Assembly (NCBI GenBank): GCA_007136595.1
Contig: SLGQ01000279.1
Span: forward strand, 1 to 5,937
Length of the DNA: 5,937 bases
Direction of reading: 5' to 3'
Source: Candidatus Sumerlaeota bacterium
GTDB taxonomy: Bacteria; UBP6; UBA1177
The notes beneath the pieces were generated by a model that worked only from the letters and a program-made list of their open reading frames with translations, was not told the origin of the DNA and made no database searches. A program made the position numbers and the translations under genes. Of this stretch, positions 1 through 5,120 are shown piece after piece. Position 1 is the stretch's first letter. The number at the start of each line of letters is the position of its first letter.

Positions 1-69
1 AACTGTTTTGATGATTCTGCGGTTGAACGCATCGTATCTGTATGCCGCAATCACCGTGCTTCCTTCACA
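1..69 (-). pseudogene. YD/Rhs-repeat protein fragment (runs off the left edge)
   Basis: Read on the minus strand, the last 23 codons before the window edge are open after a TAA at 70-72 and encode a segment containing YRYDAFNRRIIKTV, a close match to the tyrosine-aspartate (YD) repeats of Rhs/wall-associated polymorphic toxin proteins, where YxYDAxGRR followed by a hydrophobic residue and K is typical. A second piece resembling a YD repeat (VNRYDLM) lies just upstream in another frame at about 68-88, as though a deletion or frameshift had joined two repeat units. No convincing start is seen; a GTG at 52-54 with AAGGAA upstream is possible but would begin inside a repeat. Rhs proteins are large secreted or surface toxins, and orphan fragments of their repeat core are common near rearrangement sites. 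Only 69 bases are visible, so an intact gene continuing to the left with a degraded 5' end cannot be excluded. Confidence 0.5.
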
Positions 70-94
70 TTAAATCATATCTATTTACGAACAC

Positions 95-164
95 TTCTTC
101 ATTCTCTAAAACAACTTATCAATCTAAAGGCGATGTGTAAAGAAAAAAAGTGGAGCTGCCGACT
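95..164. repeat. 70-bp direct repeat, copy R1 (3' flank of intact ORF6N gene)
   Basis: This segment matches 1537-1605 with four substitutions (109/1551, 153/1594, 158/1599, 162/1603) and one A inserted in the A-run, so about 93% identity. Both copies lie in the same orientation. On the minus strand R1 begins at the ORF6N stop codon and continues through the T-tract into the region before the YD fragment. The repeat has no long open frame on the minus strand. It contains TTTACA (136-141, minus) with only weak -10-like sequence beyond it, so a promoter inside it is possible but not shown. Confidence 0.9.
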
Positions 165-192
165 AAATTGCCCTCAACATCTCAGCAACTCC
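143..192 (-). terminator. Possible rho-independent terminator of the ORF6N gene
   Basis: On the minus strand GGAGTTGC (192-185) can pair with GCAGCTCC (159-152), an eight-base-pair stem with one G-U pair. After two bases (AC) comes a run of seven T (149-143). The loop is 25 nt, longer than usual, and the 5' arm lies inside the last codons of the gene, so this is a moderate call. The T-run is kept in repeat copy R2 but the stem is not. Confidence 0.4.
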
Positions 193-1029
193 GGCATCCA
201 TTTTGGAAAAGCCGAAACATTTTTTACCGAGATCTTTCAGTGATGCTCCAAAATGATAAAGGTCTTTGTCATCAATTATCATGAATCTGTCGTGAGATTG
301 ATTAAATTCCTTTATTTCAGCGGGCGGGAATTGTTCGTTGAACTTTTTTAGATCAAGGAGAAGCTGTTTTGAAAGGTTTTTTGTCATTATTTTCAAATGC
401 ACTCCCTTTTTCCGCTTAGAAAATAAGGTGAGAACGGTATCATCAACATAATTGTCTATCAGAACTATAGATTTTTCTGCTGACCGGACAATATCTGAGA
501 CCAGTTTATATGCATCAAAAATCTGCCCTTGAAAGAATATTCCTTGTTTGAAGGAAGTTTGCTCTTTATCCATTGCTTTCAGAACATAATTTAATTTTTT
601 ATCGGTCTCAATTTGTTTAACTTCAAGATTGCTGATGCGTTGAAATACAGAAGCGTTTTCTAACATAAGGTGACGCATTGCTACAAAAGCTCTAATTATC
701 ATAATATTTACTTCAATAGCTCTATCACTGGTGATAACCGCAGAAGCAGCAGAAACACCTTGCTCTGTAAAAACAAAAGGCAATGATCCTCCAAATTGTT
801 GTTTTGAAGGTGTCGCAAAATGCGACACCAGGAAATCTGTTTCAATATCAGTAAGTTGGAACATAAAGTCAGGAGGAAATCTTTTTATGTTTCTTTTTAT
901 CTGCTCTCTCAATCTTCTTGGTTCAACACCGTAAAACTGAGCCAAATCTTTATCCAGCATCACCTGCATTCCCCTGATAGCAAATATCCTGCTTTGGATA
1001 TCATCAACTTTTATTATCTCATTTGACAT
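163..1029 (-). CDS. ORF6N-domain protein with PLD-like C-terminal domain
   Basis: This encodes 288 residues. Residues about 11-119 form an ORF6N domain, the DNA-binding-associated module of phage antirepressor-like proteins: IFAIRGMQVMLDKDLAQFYGV, then KRNIKRFPPDFMFQLT, then FVFTEQGVSAASAV. Residues about 124-159 are a likely coiled coil. The C-terminal part (about 164-284) contains SHDRFMIIDD (H246, D253), resembling the HxKxxxxD signature of the phospholipase D superfamily with R in place of K, followed by FGASLKDLGKK. This architecture recurs in proteins annotated simply as ORF6N-containing; a nuclease or DNA-processing role is inference only. The ATG at 1027-1029 is chosen because GAGG (1035-1038) sits five bases upstream and the ORF6N homology starts soon after. 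The frame stays open to 1227, but those 66 codons show no family similarity and overlap a better reading frame. It ends with TAG inside repeat R1. A remnant of a related gene lies at 1597-1647. Confidence 0.85.
   Translation of the reverse strand: MSNEIIKVDDIQSRIFAIRGMQVMLDKDLAQFYGVEPRRLREQIKRNIKRFPPDFMFQLTDIETDFLVSHFATPSKQQFGGSLPFVFTEQGVSAASAVITSDRAIEVNIMIIRAFVAMRHLMLENASVFQRISNLEVKQIETDKKLNYVLKAMDKEQTSFKQGIFFQGQIFDAYKLVSDIVRSAEKSIVLIDNYVDDTVLTLFSKRKKGVHLKIMTKNLSKQLLLDLKKFNEQFPPAEIKEFNQSHDRFMIIDDKDLYHFGASLKDLGKKCFGFSKMDAGVAEMLRAI
809..829. repeat. Perfect 9-bp inverted repeat inside the ORF6N gene
   Basis: GGTGTCGCA (809-817) and TGCGACACC (821-829) are perfect reverse complements separated by three A. 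The hairpin falls in the codons for VSHFATP. The equivalent place in the ORF6N remnant (1615-1635) keeps an imperfect form, GGTATCAC and GTTACACC. It may simply reflect the residues encoded, but such a tight stem inside a gene is uncommon. Confidence 0.8.
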
Positions 1030-1034
1030 AGCAA

Positions 1035-1038
1035 CCTC
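1035..1038 (-). promoter_or_regulatory. Ribosome binding site deciding the ORF6N start
   Basis: GAGG on the minus strand lies five bases before the ATG at 1027-1029. No comparable site precedes the farther in-frame ATG at 1225-1227, so the shorter start is preferred. Confidence 0.6.
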
Positions 1039-1063
1039 AAAATCTGCATCTATATCTGATTTG

Positions 1064-1091
1064 ATAATAATTATTTGATTTATATAATCAA
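1064..1091 (-). promoter_or_regulatory. Candidate promoter and palindromic operator of the ORF6N gene
   Basis: On the minus strand TTGATT (1091-1086) and TATTAT (1069-1064) are separated by 16 bases, matching the sigma-70 consensus at four and five of six positions. The predicted transcript would start about 30 bases before the ATG at 1029. The -35 element is one arm of a 6-bp inverted repeat, TTGATT and AATCAA (1075-1091) around five A/T bases, a plausible operator. The region is very AT-rich, so chance matches are likely. Confidence 0.35.
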
Positions 1092-1267
1092 GAAAATGTT
1101 TTAGAGCGTTTCGGTGTTGGAGAGAACTTTCTGAGTTCATCCTGTTTCTGTGTGTCAGCAACGGGAGCGAATGGGTTTCTGACAAACACCCTTCTCGGAG
1201 TTCCAGCAGTTCCTTCAACTTCAACACTTATCACCGGACCAGCTTCGTGGAGGGATTTGCCACCGAA
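1088..1267 (-). pseudogene. Coding-like 59-codon tail in frame after the amber stop of the small membrane gene
   Basis: Immediately after the TAG at 1268-1270 the same frame stays open for 59 codons and ends at TGA 1088-1090. It encodes a hydrophilic stretch (GKSLHEAGPVISVEVEG, then TPRRVFVRNPFAPVAD, then KQDELRKF). Codons are mainly purine-first and the composition is protein-like, in contrast with the competing frame that extends the ORF6N gene here. It has no convincing start or ribosome site of its own; the only in-frame starts are internal GTG codons. It could be the C-terminal half of a longer membrane-anchored protein interrupted by an amber mutation, the 3' end of a different gene brought in by rearrangement, or chance. 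I do not recognise the family. The last codons run into the 18-bp repeat. Confidence 0.35.
1089..1106. repeat. 18-bp exact direct repeat, copy 1
   Basis: CAAGAAAATGTTTTAGAG on the plus strand is identical to 1636-1653. The bases on both sides differ between the copies. It overlaps the end of the 59-codon tail and abuts the candidate ORF6N promoter, so it sits at a boundary between two unrelated sequences. Confidence 0.9.
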
Positions 1268-1495
1268 CTATCCTCCCAAAACACCGGCATTGATCAATAG
1301 TATTGCAATGGATATTCCGTAAAGGATCAGGGGACGCACACATTCCCTGAAGTATATTGCAATGAACAATAAAATAATCACGGGGAAAAACAGACAGAAA
1401 ATTCCCCAGACAAAAGCTTTTTTAAATGCCGTGATAAGCAGCATTATGTGTGCGATCAGTGCGATTACAAAAGCAACAACATTAAGTACATCCAT
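1268..1495 (-). CDS. Small integral membrane protein, unknown function
   Basis: This encodes 75 residues, almost entirely hydrophobic, with about three predicted membrane segments (roughly residues 4-24, 29-48 and 55-72) separated by short basic or polar turns (FKK; YFRECVRP). It begins at an ATG with AGAGGTG five bases upstream, a strong site supporting real translation. There is no signal-peptide cleavage site or catalytic motif that I can see. The pattern of a lysine pair, then FVWGIFCLFFPVI, then a charged turn resembles many short conserved bacterial membrane proteins, but I cannot name the family. It ends with TAG at 1268-1270, and the same frame continues for 59 coding-like codons, so the real protein may have been longer. 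Repeat R2 lies directly upstream and may supply its promoter. Confidence 0.7.
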   Translation of the reverse strand: MDVLNVVAFVIALIAHIMLLITAFKKAFVWGIFCLFFPVIILLFIAIYFRECVRPLILYGISIAILLINAGVLGG

Positions 1496-1536
1496 TTTTC
1501 ACCTCTTTTTATATTCAGGTTGAACAAAATCGAATT

Positions 1537-1605
1537 TTCTTCATTCTCTAGAACAACTTATCAATCTAAAGGCGATGTGTAAAGAAAAAAGTGAAGCTAC
1601 CGGCT
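1537..1605. repeat. 69-bp direct repeat, copy R2
   Basis: This is about 93% identical to R1 (95-164) and in the same orientation. On the minus strand it directly follows the ORF6N remnant at 1597-1647, just as R1 directly follows the intact ORF6N gene, so the repeat behaves as a conserved 3' flank of ORF6N units. It lies upstream of the small membrane gene, leaving about 40 bases before that gene's start. Confidence 0.9.
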
Positions 1606-1647
1606 CTCTATTACTGGTGTAACAAACTGTGATACCAAGAAAATGTT
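1597..1647 (-). pseudogene. Remnant of a second ORF6N gene
   Basis: On the minus strand the frame between TAA (1648-1650) and TAG (1597-1599) encodes NIFLVSQFVTPVIESR. The segment FLVSQFVTP aligns with FLVSHFATP of the intact neighbour (residues 66-74) with seven of nine identities, and the DNA is recognisably similar over about 25 bases, including an imperfect version of the hairpin at 809-829. Everything else of the domain is missing. The piece is followed by repeat R2, as the intact gene is followed by R1. The match is short, but its position beside the shared 3' flank makes chance unlikely. Confidence 0.55.
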
Positions 1648-1653
1648 TTAGAG
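1636..1653. repeat. 18-bp exact direct repeat, copy 2
   Basis: This is identical to 1089-1106. It starts one base after the TGA of the 166-codon gene and runs into the ORF6N remnant, marking the boundary between the nqr operon and the accessory region. No convincing rho-independent terminator is seen between here and R2. Confidence 0.9.
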
Positions 1654-1654
1654 T

Positions 1655-2155
1655 TCAACCTTGGGGGTAGTAGTCGGGAAGAGGTTTTTCGATATTTCTT
1701 TTAACTTCAAGAACCTCAACAAGTTCAGCGGGTTCTATCCTGAAAAGAGAGCCTTTCCCCTGATAAAATCCGTGGTGTTCTATCATGTGGATATTAAGGT
1801 CGGTATAAAACACTTCTCTGCCGAGTTTAAGGTTTTTCACAACTGTATTTTGTTTTCCTATCATAACTTGTTCATCAAAAGGAGAAGGGAGCGCCCCTCT
1901 TGCAGATTCCACTTTTACTTCAAAGTTATCTTCAACTTTCTCGAACATTCCAAGTCCGGCAAGACCTTTGTCCCTTAGTTCTTTCATTCTATGAGCAATT
2001 TTTTTATGTGTAGTATTGAGCCTTTGAACTTCAGCATCATCTTCAATGAGTATATCTATGAGATTTCTTTTTTCATTTCCGAGAAAGCCGCACTGGGTGA
2101 TAACACCGGGCTTCATCCTCTCCTGTGCTCTTGTAAGATCGGGCGACTGCTTCAT
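1655..2155 (-). CDS. Conserved protein of unknown function, last gene of the nqr operon
   Basis: This encodes 166 residues, soluble, with no signal peptide or membrane segment. It starts at an ATG with GGGAGG five bases upstream and lies only 12 bp after the nqrF stop, so it is almost certainly co-transcribed with nqr. Visible features are a charged N-terminal half with a predicted helical stretch (IDILIEDDAEVQRLNTTHKKIAHRM split over residues 33-57), a motif RGALPSPF (86-93), and a histidine-rich, glycine-rich motif IHMIEHHGFYQGKGS (122-136) followed by FRIEPAELVEVLEV. The ordered motifs look like a conserved family rather than a chance frame. I recall similar proteins only as hypothetical and cannot give a function. 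The histidines H123, H127 and H128 could bind a ligand or metal, but that is speculation. It is not NqrM (small, membrane-bound, cysteine-rich) and not ApbE. It ends with TGA directly before the 18-bp repeat. Confidence 0.85.
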   Translation of the reverse strand: MKQSPDLTRAQERMKPGVITQCGFLGNEKRNLIDILIEDDAEVQRLNTTHKKIAHRMKELRDKGLAGLGMFEKVEDNFEVKVESARGALPSPFDEQVMIGKQNTVVKNLKLGREVFYTDLNIHMIEHHGFYQGKGSLFRIEPAELVEVLEVKRNIEKPLPDYYPQG

Positions 2156-2167
2156 TTTAACCTCCCG

Positions 2168-3277
2168 TTAAAACTTGTCGTAATATATCTTTTCTTCTTT
2201 TACACCCTTTGATTTCAAAACTTCAATAACTGCATTTATCATTCCGGGACTTCCACAAAGATATGCTTCAGTATTTGCTCCATCCTGAAGATAGTTTGCA
2301 AGAACATCTGTCACCTTGCCTGTTTCTCCATCCCAGTTATCTTCAGGTGTTGCACTGCTCAAAGCCGGGACAAATTTAAAATTCGGGATCTTTTCTTCAA
2401 ATTCTTTCATCTTTTCAAGAAGAAAAAGGTCTCTTCTCCCCTGTGCTCCGAAAATGTAGATGACATTCCTTGTTATTTTATTCTCTTCAATGTAATGAAG
2501 CAGCGATTTTATCGGAGCCATACCCGATCCCCCTGCAACGCAAACTATGTCGGCATCTGTTTCTCTAAGATAAAAGTCACCATAAGGACCAGTTACCGTA
2601 AGCTCATCGCCCTCTTTAAGATGGTTATGGACATAAGTTGTGCAAATACCGTTTGGAACAAGCCTGATCTCAAGCTCGACAACCCCTTTTTCCGAAGAAG
2701 ATGATGAAATGGAATAAGCTCTGTAAACCGATTCATCTGAAAGTTCATATTCAGGAACCTGTATCTGAACAAACTGTCCCGCCTTGAAAGTAATTTCATC
2801 CGGCTCAAGAAGCTGAAGCCTGACCTCTTTGATATCGTGAGTCAAATCCTTAATGGAGATGACTTTTGTCCGGAATTCCTTAACATTGAAAAGCTCTTCA
2901 GGTATCTCAATTTGAATGTTCCTTTTTACTTTAAGCTGGCAACTGAGCCTGATATTTTCAGCCTGTTCTTCTTTGTCAATATAAGTAAGCTCAGTTGGAA
3001 GATAATCTCCACCCCCTTCTGTCACCTTGCATTTGCATAAGCCGCAGGAACCTCTTCCGCCGCATGCAGAAGGGATAAAAACACCCTCTTCTTTCAAGGT
3101 ATTAAGAAGCGTTCCACCACCTTCGACAATATGTTTGTGTTCTTTATTGATAACAAGTTCCATTTCTCCGTAGTTTCCAATAGTTGCATCAGCAATTACC
3201 ATAAGAACCGCAAGAAAAGTGGCGATCCCGGAAACGATCAGGATGCTCTGCACTAATTCAAAAACTTGAAATTCCAT
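2168..3277 (-). CDS. nqrF: Na+-NQR subunit F, NADH dehydrogenase flavoprotein
   Basis: This encodes 369 residues. NqrF is the entry point of Na+-NQR: it oxidises cytoplasmic NADH and passes electrons through FAD and a 2Fe-2S cluster. One N-terminal membrane helix (about residues 8-31) anchors it. A plant-type ferredoxin domain follows (about 38-125) with ligands C72, C78, C81 and C113, equivalent to C70, C76, C79 and C111 in Vibrio cholerae. The FAD-binding domain has RAYS (186-189), and the NADH-binding domain has GGSGMAPIKS (249-258) and YLCGSPGMINAV (339-350). It is about 40 residues shorter than the Vibrio protein, much of the difference lying between the ferredoxin and the RxYS motif, and it ends in IYYDKF rather than the DDFGG-type tail. 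It starts at an ATG with AAGGGGG upstream, 12 bp after nqrE, and is followed 12 bp later by the 166-codon gene. Confidence 0.96.
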   Translation of the reverse strand: MEFQVFELVQSILIVSGIATFLAVLMVIADATIGNYGEMELVINKEHKHIVEGGGTLLNTLKEEGVFIPSACGGRGSCGLCKCKVTEGGGDYLPTELTYIDKEEQAENIRLSCQLKVKRNIQIEIPEELFNVKEFRTKVISIKDLTHDIKEVRLQLLEPDEITFKAGQFVQIQVPEYELSDESVYRAYSISSSSSEKGVVELEIRLVPNGICTTYVHNHLKEGDELTVTGPYGDFYLRETDADIVCVAGGSGMAPIKSLLHYIEENKITRNVIYIFGAQGRRDLFLLEKMKEFEEKIPNFKFVPALSSATPEDNWDGETGKVTDVLANYLQDGANTEAYLCGSPGMINAVIEVLKSKGVKEEKIYYDKF

Positions 3278-3289
3278 CGTTCCCCCTTG

Positions 3290-3889
3290 TCAGTTAAGAG
3301 TTATCATTCCGGTAAATCCCATGAACGCCATTGACATTATACCTGCAATAATAAGAGTTATCCCTGCCCCCTCAAGACCTTTGGGAACTTTTGAATTTGC
3401 CATTTTCTGTCTGATACCTGCCATTATGATTATCGCAAGCATCCAGCCCACTCCGCTTCCTGCACTGAAAGAGACAGCAGAAAGAAAAGTATATTTTCTT
3501 ATTATCATAAAAAGTGCGGCACCAAGTATCGCACAGTTGACAGTTATAAGAGGAAGAAATATCCCAAGAGCGTTATACAAAGTTTCGCTCACCCTTTCAA
3601 TTATCATTTCAACAAGTTGGACAAAAGATGCAATAACGATGATAAAAACTATGTACATGAGATATTCAAGTTTGTAAGGGACAAGAAGATACTCATATAT
3701 CACCCAGTTGATGGCACTTGTGAAAGTCATTACAAAAACGACCGCCATCCCAAGCCCCACAGCAGTTTTAACCTGTCTTGAAACAGCAAGAAAACTGCAC
3801 ATTCCAAGATACATGGTAAGAAGTATGTTGTTAGTTATTGCCGCGGCAAAAAATATGGCAACTACTCCGATAGATTCAGGTGCATTCAT
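3290..3889 (-). CDS. nqrE: Na+-NQR subunit E, membrane protein
   Basis: This encodes 199 residues, the usual length for NqrE, with about six membrane helices. NqrE pairs with NqrD as an inverted-topology pair in the membrane core; in Vibrio the two hold a 2Fe-2S cluster in the middle of the bilayer. The expected cysteines are present: C31 in YLGMCSFLAVS and C119 in FLPLITVNCAILGAALF, both typical family motifs. The GSGVGW segment near 145-149 and the C-terminal GLEGAGITLIIAGIMSMAFMGF (split here, 171-192) also fit. The start ATG overlaps the nqrD stop as ATGA, and GAGGTG lies just upstream. The N-terminus (MNAPESIGVVAIFFAAAITNN) differs from Vibrio but keeps the length. Confidence 0.96.
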   Translation of the reverse strand: MNAPESIGVVAIFFAAAITNNILLTMYLGMCSFLAVSRQVKTAVGLGMAVVFVMTFTSAINWVIYEYLLVPYKLEYLMYIVFIIVIASFVQLVEMIIERVSETLYNALGIFLPLITVNCAILGAALFMIIRKYTFLSAVSFSAGSGVGWMLAIIIMAGIRQKMANSKVPKGLEGAGITLIIAGIMSMAFMGFTGMITLN

Positions 3890-4500
3890 TTTTTCACCTC
3901 CTCAGTGTCAGGAATTATCATCCCTTTAACTATCCAAATAAAAACAGCAAGCATGAAAAATGCTCCGGGAGCCATTACCATTATTGACCAGTTGACCCAC
4001 CAGTCACCCATGACAGATATCCCCCAGACAGTTCCGCTTCCAAGCAATTCTCTGAAAAATGCTATTACAAGAAGAACATAGGCATAACCGATACCGCTTG
4101 TAAACCCGTCAATAAAACTGAGTCCCGGCTTGTTGTTAAGAGCAAAAGCTTCCGCTCTTCCCATTATTATGCAGTTTGTTATGATAAGCCCGATATATGC
4201 CCCGAGCTGTCTTGATATTTCAGGGAGATAAGCTTTTAAAACAAGATCCACCACAATTACATAAAATGCAATTATGAGGGTGGAAACCATCATCCTTATT
4301 CTTGGCGGGATCCACTTTCTAAGAATTGATACCGTAGTATTTGAAAGAGATGTCGTAAAGATCAGACCTGCACACATTACAACAGTGTTTTCAAGCACAT
4401 TTGTAACAGCAAGCGTTGAACATATTCCAAGTATCTGAGCAAAAACGGGGTTTTCCCTTCCAATATTTGCCAGAGTTATTTTTCCTGCTTCCGGAGCCAT
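3886..4500 (-). CDS. nqrD: Na+-NQR subunit D, membrane protein
   Basis: This encodes 204 residues, close to the family's usual 210, with about six membrane helices. With NqrE it forms the core that carries the intramembrane 2Fe-2S cluster and lies next to the Na+ path through NqrB. The ligand cysteines expected from Vibrio are seen as C27 in LGICSTLAVTN and C110 in LIITNCIIMGRAEAFA. Other family signatures are NPVFAQILGICSTLAVTN at the N-terminus, DGFTSGIGYA (131-140) and RELLGSGTVWG (150-160). The start overlaps the nqrC stop (TAATG) with GGAGGT five bases upstream, and the stop overlaps nqrE, so translation is probably coupled along the operon. Confidence 0.96.
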   Translation of the reverse strand: MAPEAGKITLANIGRENPVFAQILGICSTLAVTNVLENTVVMCAGLIFTTSLSNTTVSILRKWIPPRIRMMVSTLIIAFYVIVVDLVLKAYLPEISRQLGAYIGLIITNCIIMGRAEAFALNNKPGLSFIDGFTSGIGYAYVLLVIAFFRELLGSGTVWGISVMGDWWVNWSIMVMAPGAFFMLAVFIWIVKGMIIPDTEEVKK

Positions 4501-5120
4501 TACAGACCTCCTTTTTTTATTATTTCAGGGGCATCTTTTATCGTTTCATTTATCATTGATTCAACAGCTTTTGTTGTTACTGTTGCACCTGTTATCGCAT
4601 CAAATTCATCAAGTTTATCACTTTTCGTACCTTCAGGAACCCTTTTTAAAGGACCTTTTTTCCCTCTGAACTGCTCCTTGAACCAATCTTCAGTTATTCT
4701 TGCTCCAAGACCGGGAGTTTCACTATGTTTAACAAAATCAAGTCCTTCTATATTCTTAAGATCACCGCTTAAACCGACATGCCCCACTATTTCTCCCCAT
4801 AAACCTTGACCTCTTGAAACAAGCACTTTCATAACTTGTCCGTCCTCTTTTTTCACATCGTAAAAAATAGGCTCGCCGGCACTGTCTTCTTTAACTTCGA
4901 CCCTTTCAAGAAAAAGCTTTTCAACTTCAACAGGAGAATCAGGAACAGTTATTTGTGCAGTGTAAAGCACCGATCTTTTCAAAAAAAGCGATTCATTCCT
5001 TAAAACTGCTTCTTTTGTTGCAAGATAAACGAATGAAACTATTCCCACAAAAAAAGAAGAAACAAGGAACATGAAAACTATGGTAAATATTCTCTGTTTT
5101 GTTTTACTCTTTTTTGCCAT
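4500..5120 (-). CDS. nqrC: Na+-NQR subunit C, covalent FMN carrier
   Basis: This encodes 206 residues. NqrC has one N-terminal membrane helix (about residues 11-34) and an FMN-binding domain on the periplasmic side. The flavinylation motif DAITGAT (174-180) gives T180 as the residue that receives FMN from ApbE by a phosphoester bond. The family motif HSETPGLGAR (132-141) and the NqrC-type GQGLWGEI (104-111) are also present. It is roughly 50 residues shorter than Vibrio NqrC (FMN at T225) and so approaches RnfG in length; the GLW motif and the operon order favour NqrC. The start codon overlaps the nqrB stop as TAATG with GGAGGG upstream. ApbE itself is not encoded in the window. Confidence 0.95.
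   Translation of the reverse strand: MAKKSKTKQRIFTIVFMFLVSSFFVGIVSFVYLATKEAVLRNESLFLKRSVLYTAQITVPDSPVEVEKLFLERVEVKEDSAGEPIFYDVKKEDGQVMKVLVSRGQGLWGEIVGHVGLSGDLKNIEGLDFVKHSETPGLGARITEDWFKEQFRGKKGPLKRVPEGTKSDKLDEFDAITGATVTTKAVESMINETIKDAPEIIKKGGL

Noticed and set aside
1..243. Open plus-strand frame of 80 codons from the left edge to a TGA at 241-243
   Set aside because: It overlaps the YD fragment and the end of the ORF6N gene on the minus strand, has no start in the window and no recognisable family motif. Its counterpart in R2 is also open, but only for about 30 codons.
1268..1270. Pyrrolysine or general amber readthrough
   Set aside because: The ORF6N gene also ends in TAG with nothing coding-like behind it, and no tRNA-Pyl or pyl gene is visible. 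A mutation or fusion is simpler.
1500..1540. TATAAA (minus strand, about 1507-1512) as the -10 of the small membrane gene
   Set aside because: It overlaps the ribosome site region, would give an almost leaderless transcript, and no -35 lies at a suitable distance.
95..1605. R1/R2 as integron attC sites
   Set aside because: No GTTRRRY and RYYYAAC core pairs and no imperfect palindrome of attC type in the repeats; no integrase in the window.
95..1653. GTTTTAGAG occurrences and direct repeats as a CRISPR array or tracrRNA
   Set aside because: Only two or three dispersed copies with irregular spacing, no spacer-repeat periodicity and no cas genes in view. GTTTTAGAG resembles the start of some type II repeats only by chance.
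1600..1654. Rho-independent terminator after the 166-codon gene
   Set aside because: The stem GGTATCAC/GTTACACC has two mismatches and the T-run (1585-1590) is far from it. The imperfect stem is better explained as the decayed ORF6N hairpin.
1655..2155. 166-codon gene as nqrM or apbE
   Set aside because: NqrM is a short membrane protein with a cysteine cluster and ApbE is about 330 residues with its own motifs. This protein has no membrane segment and a single Cys at residue 22.
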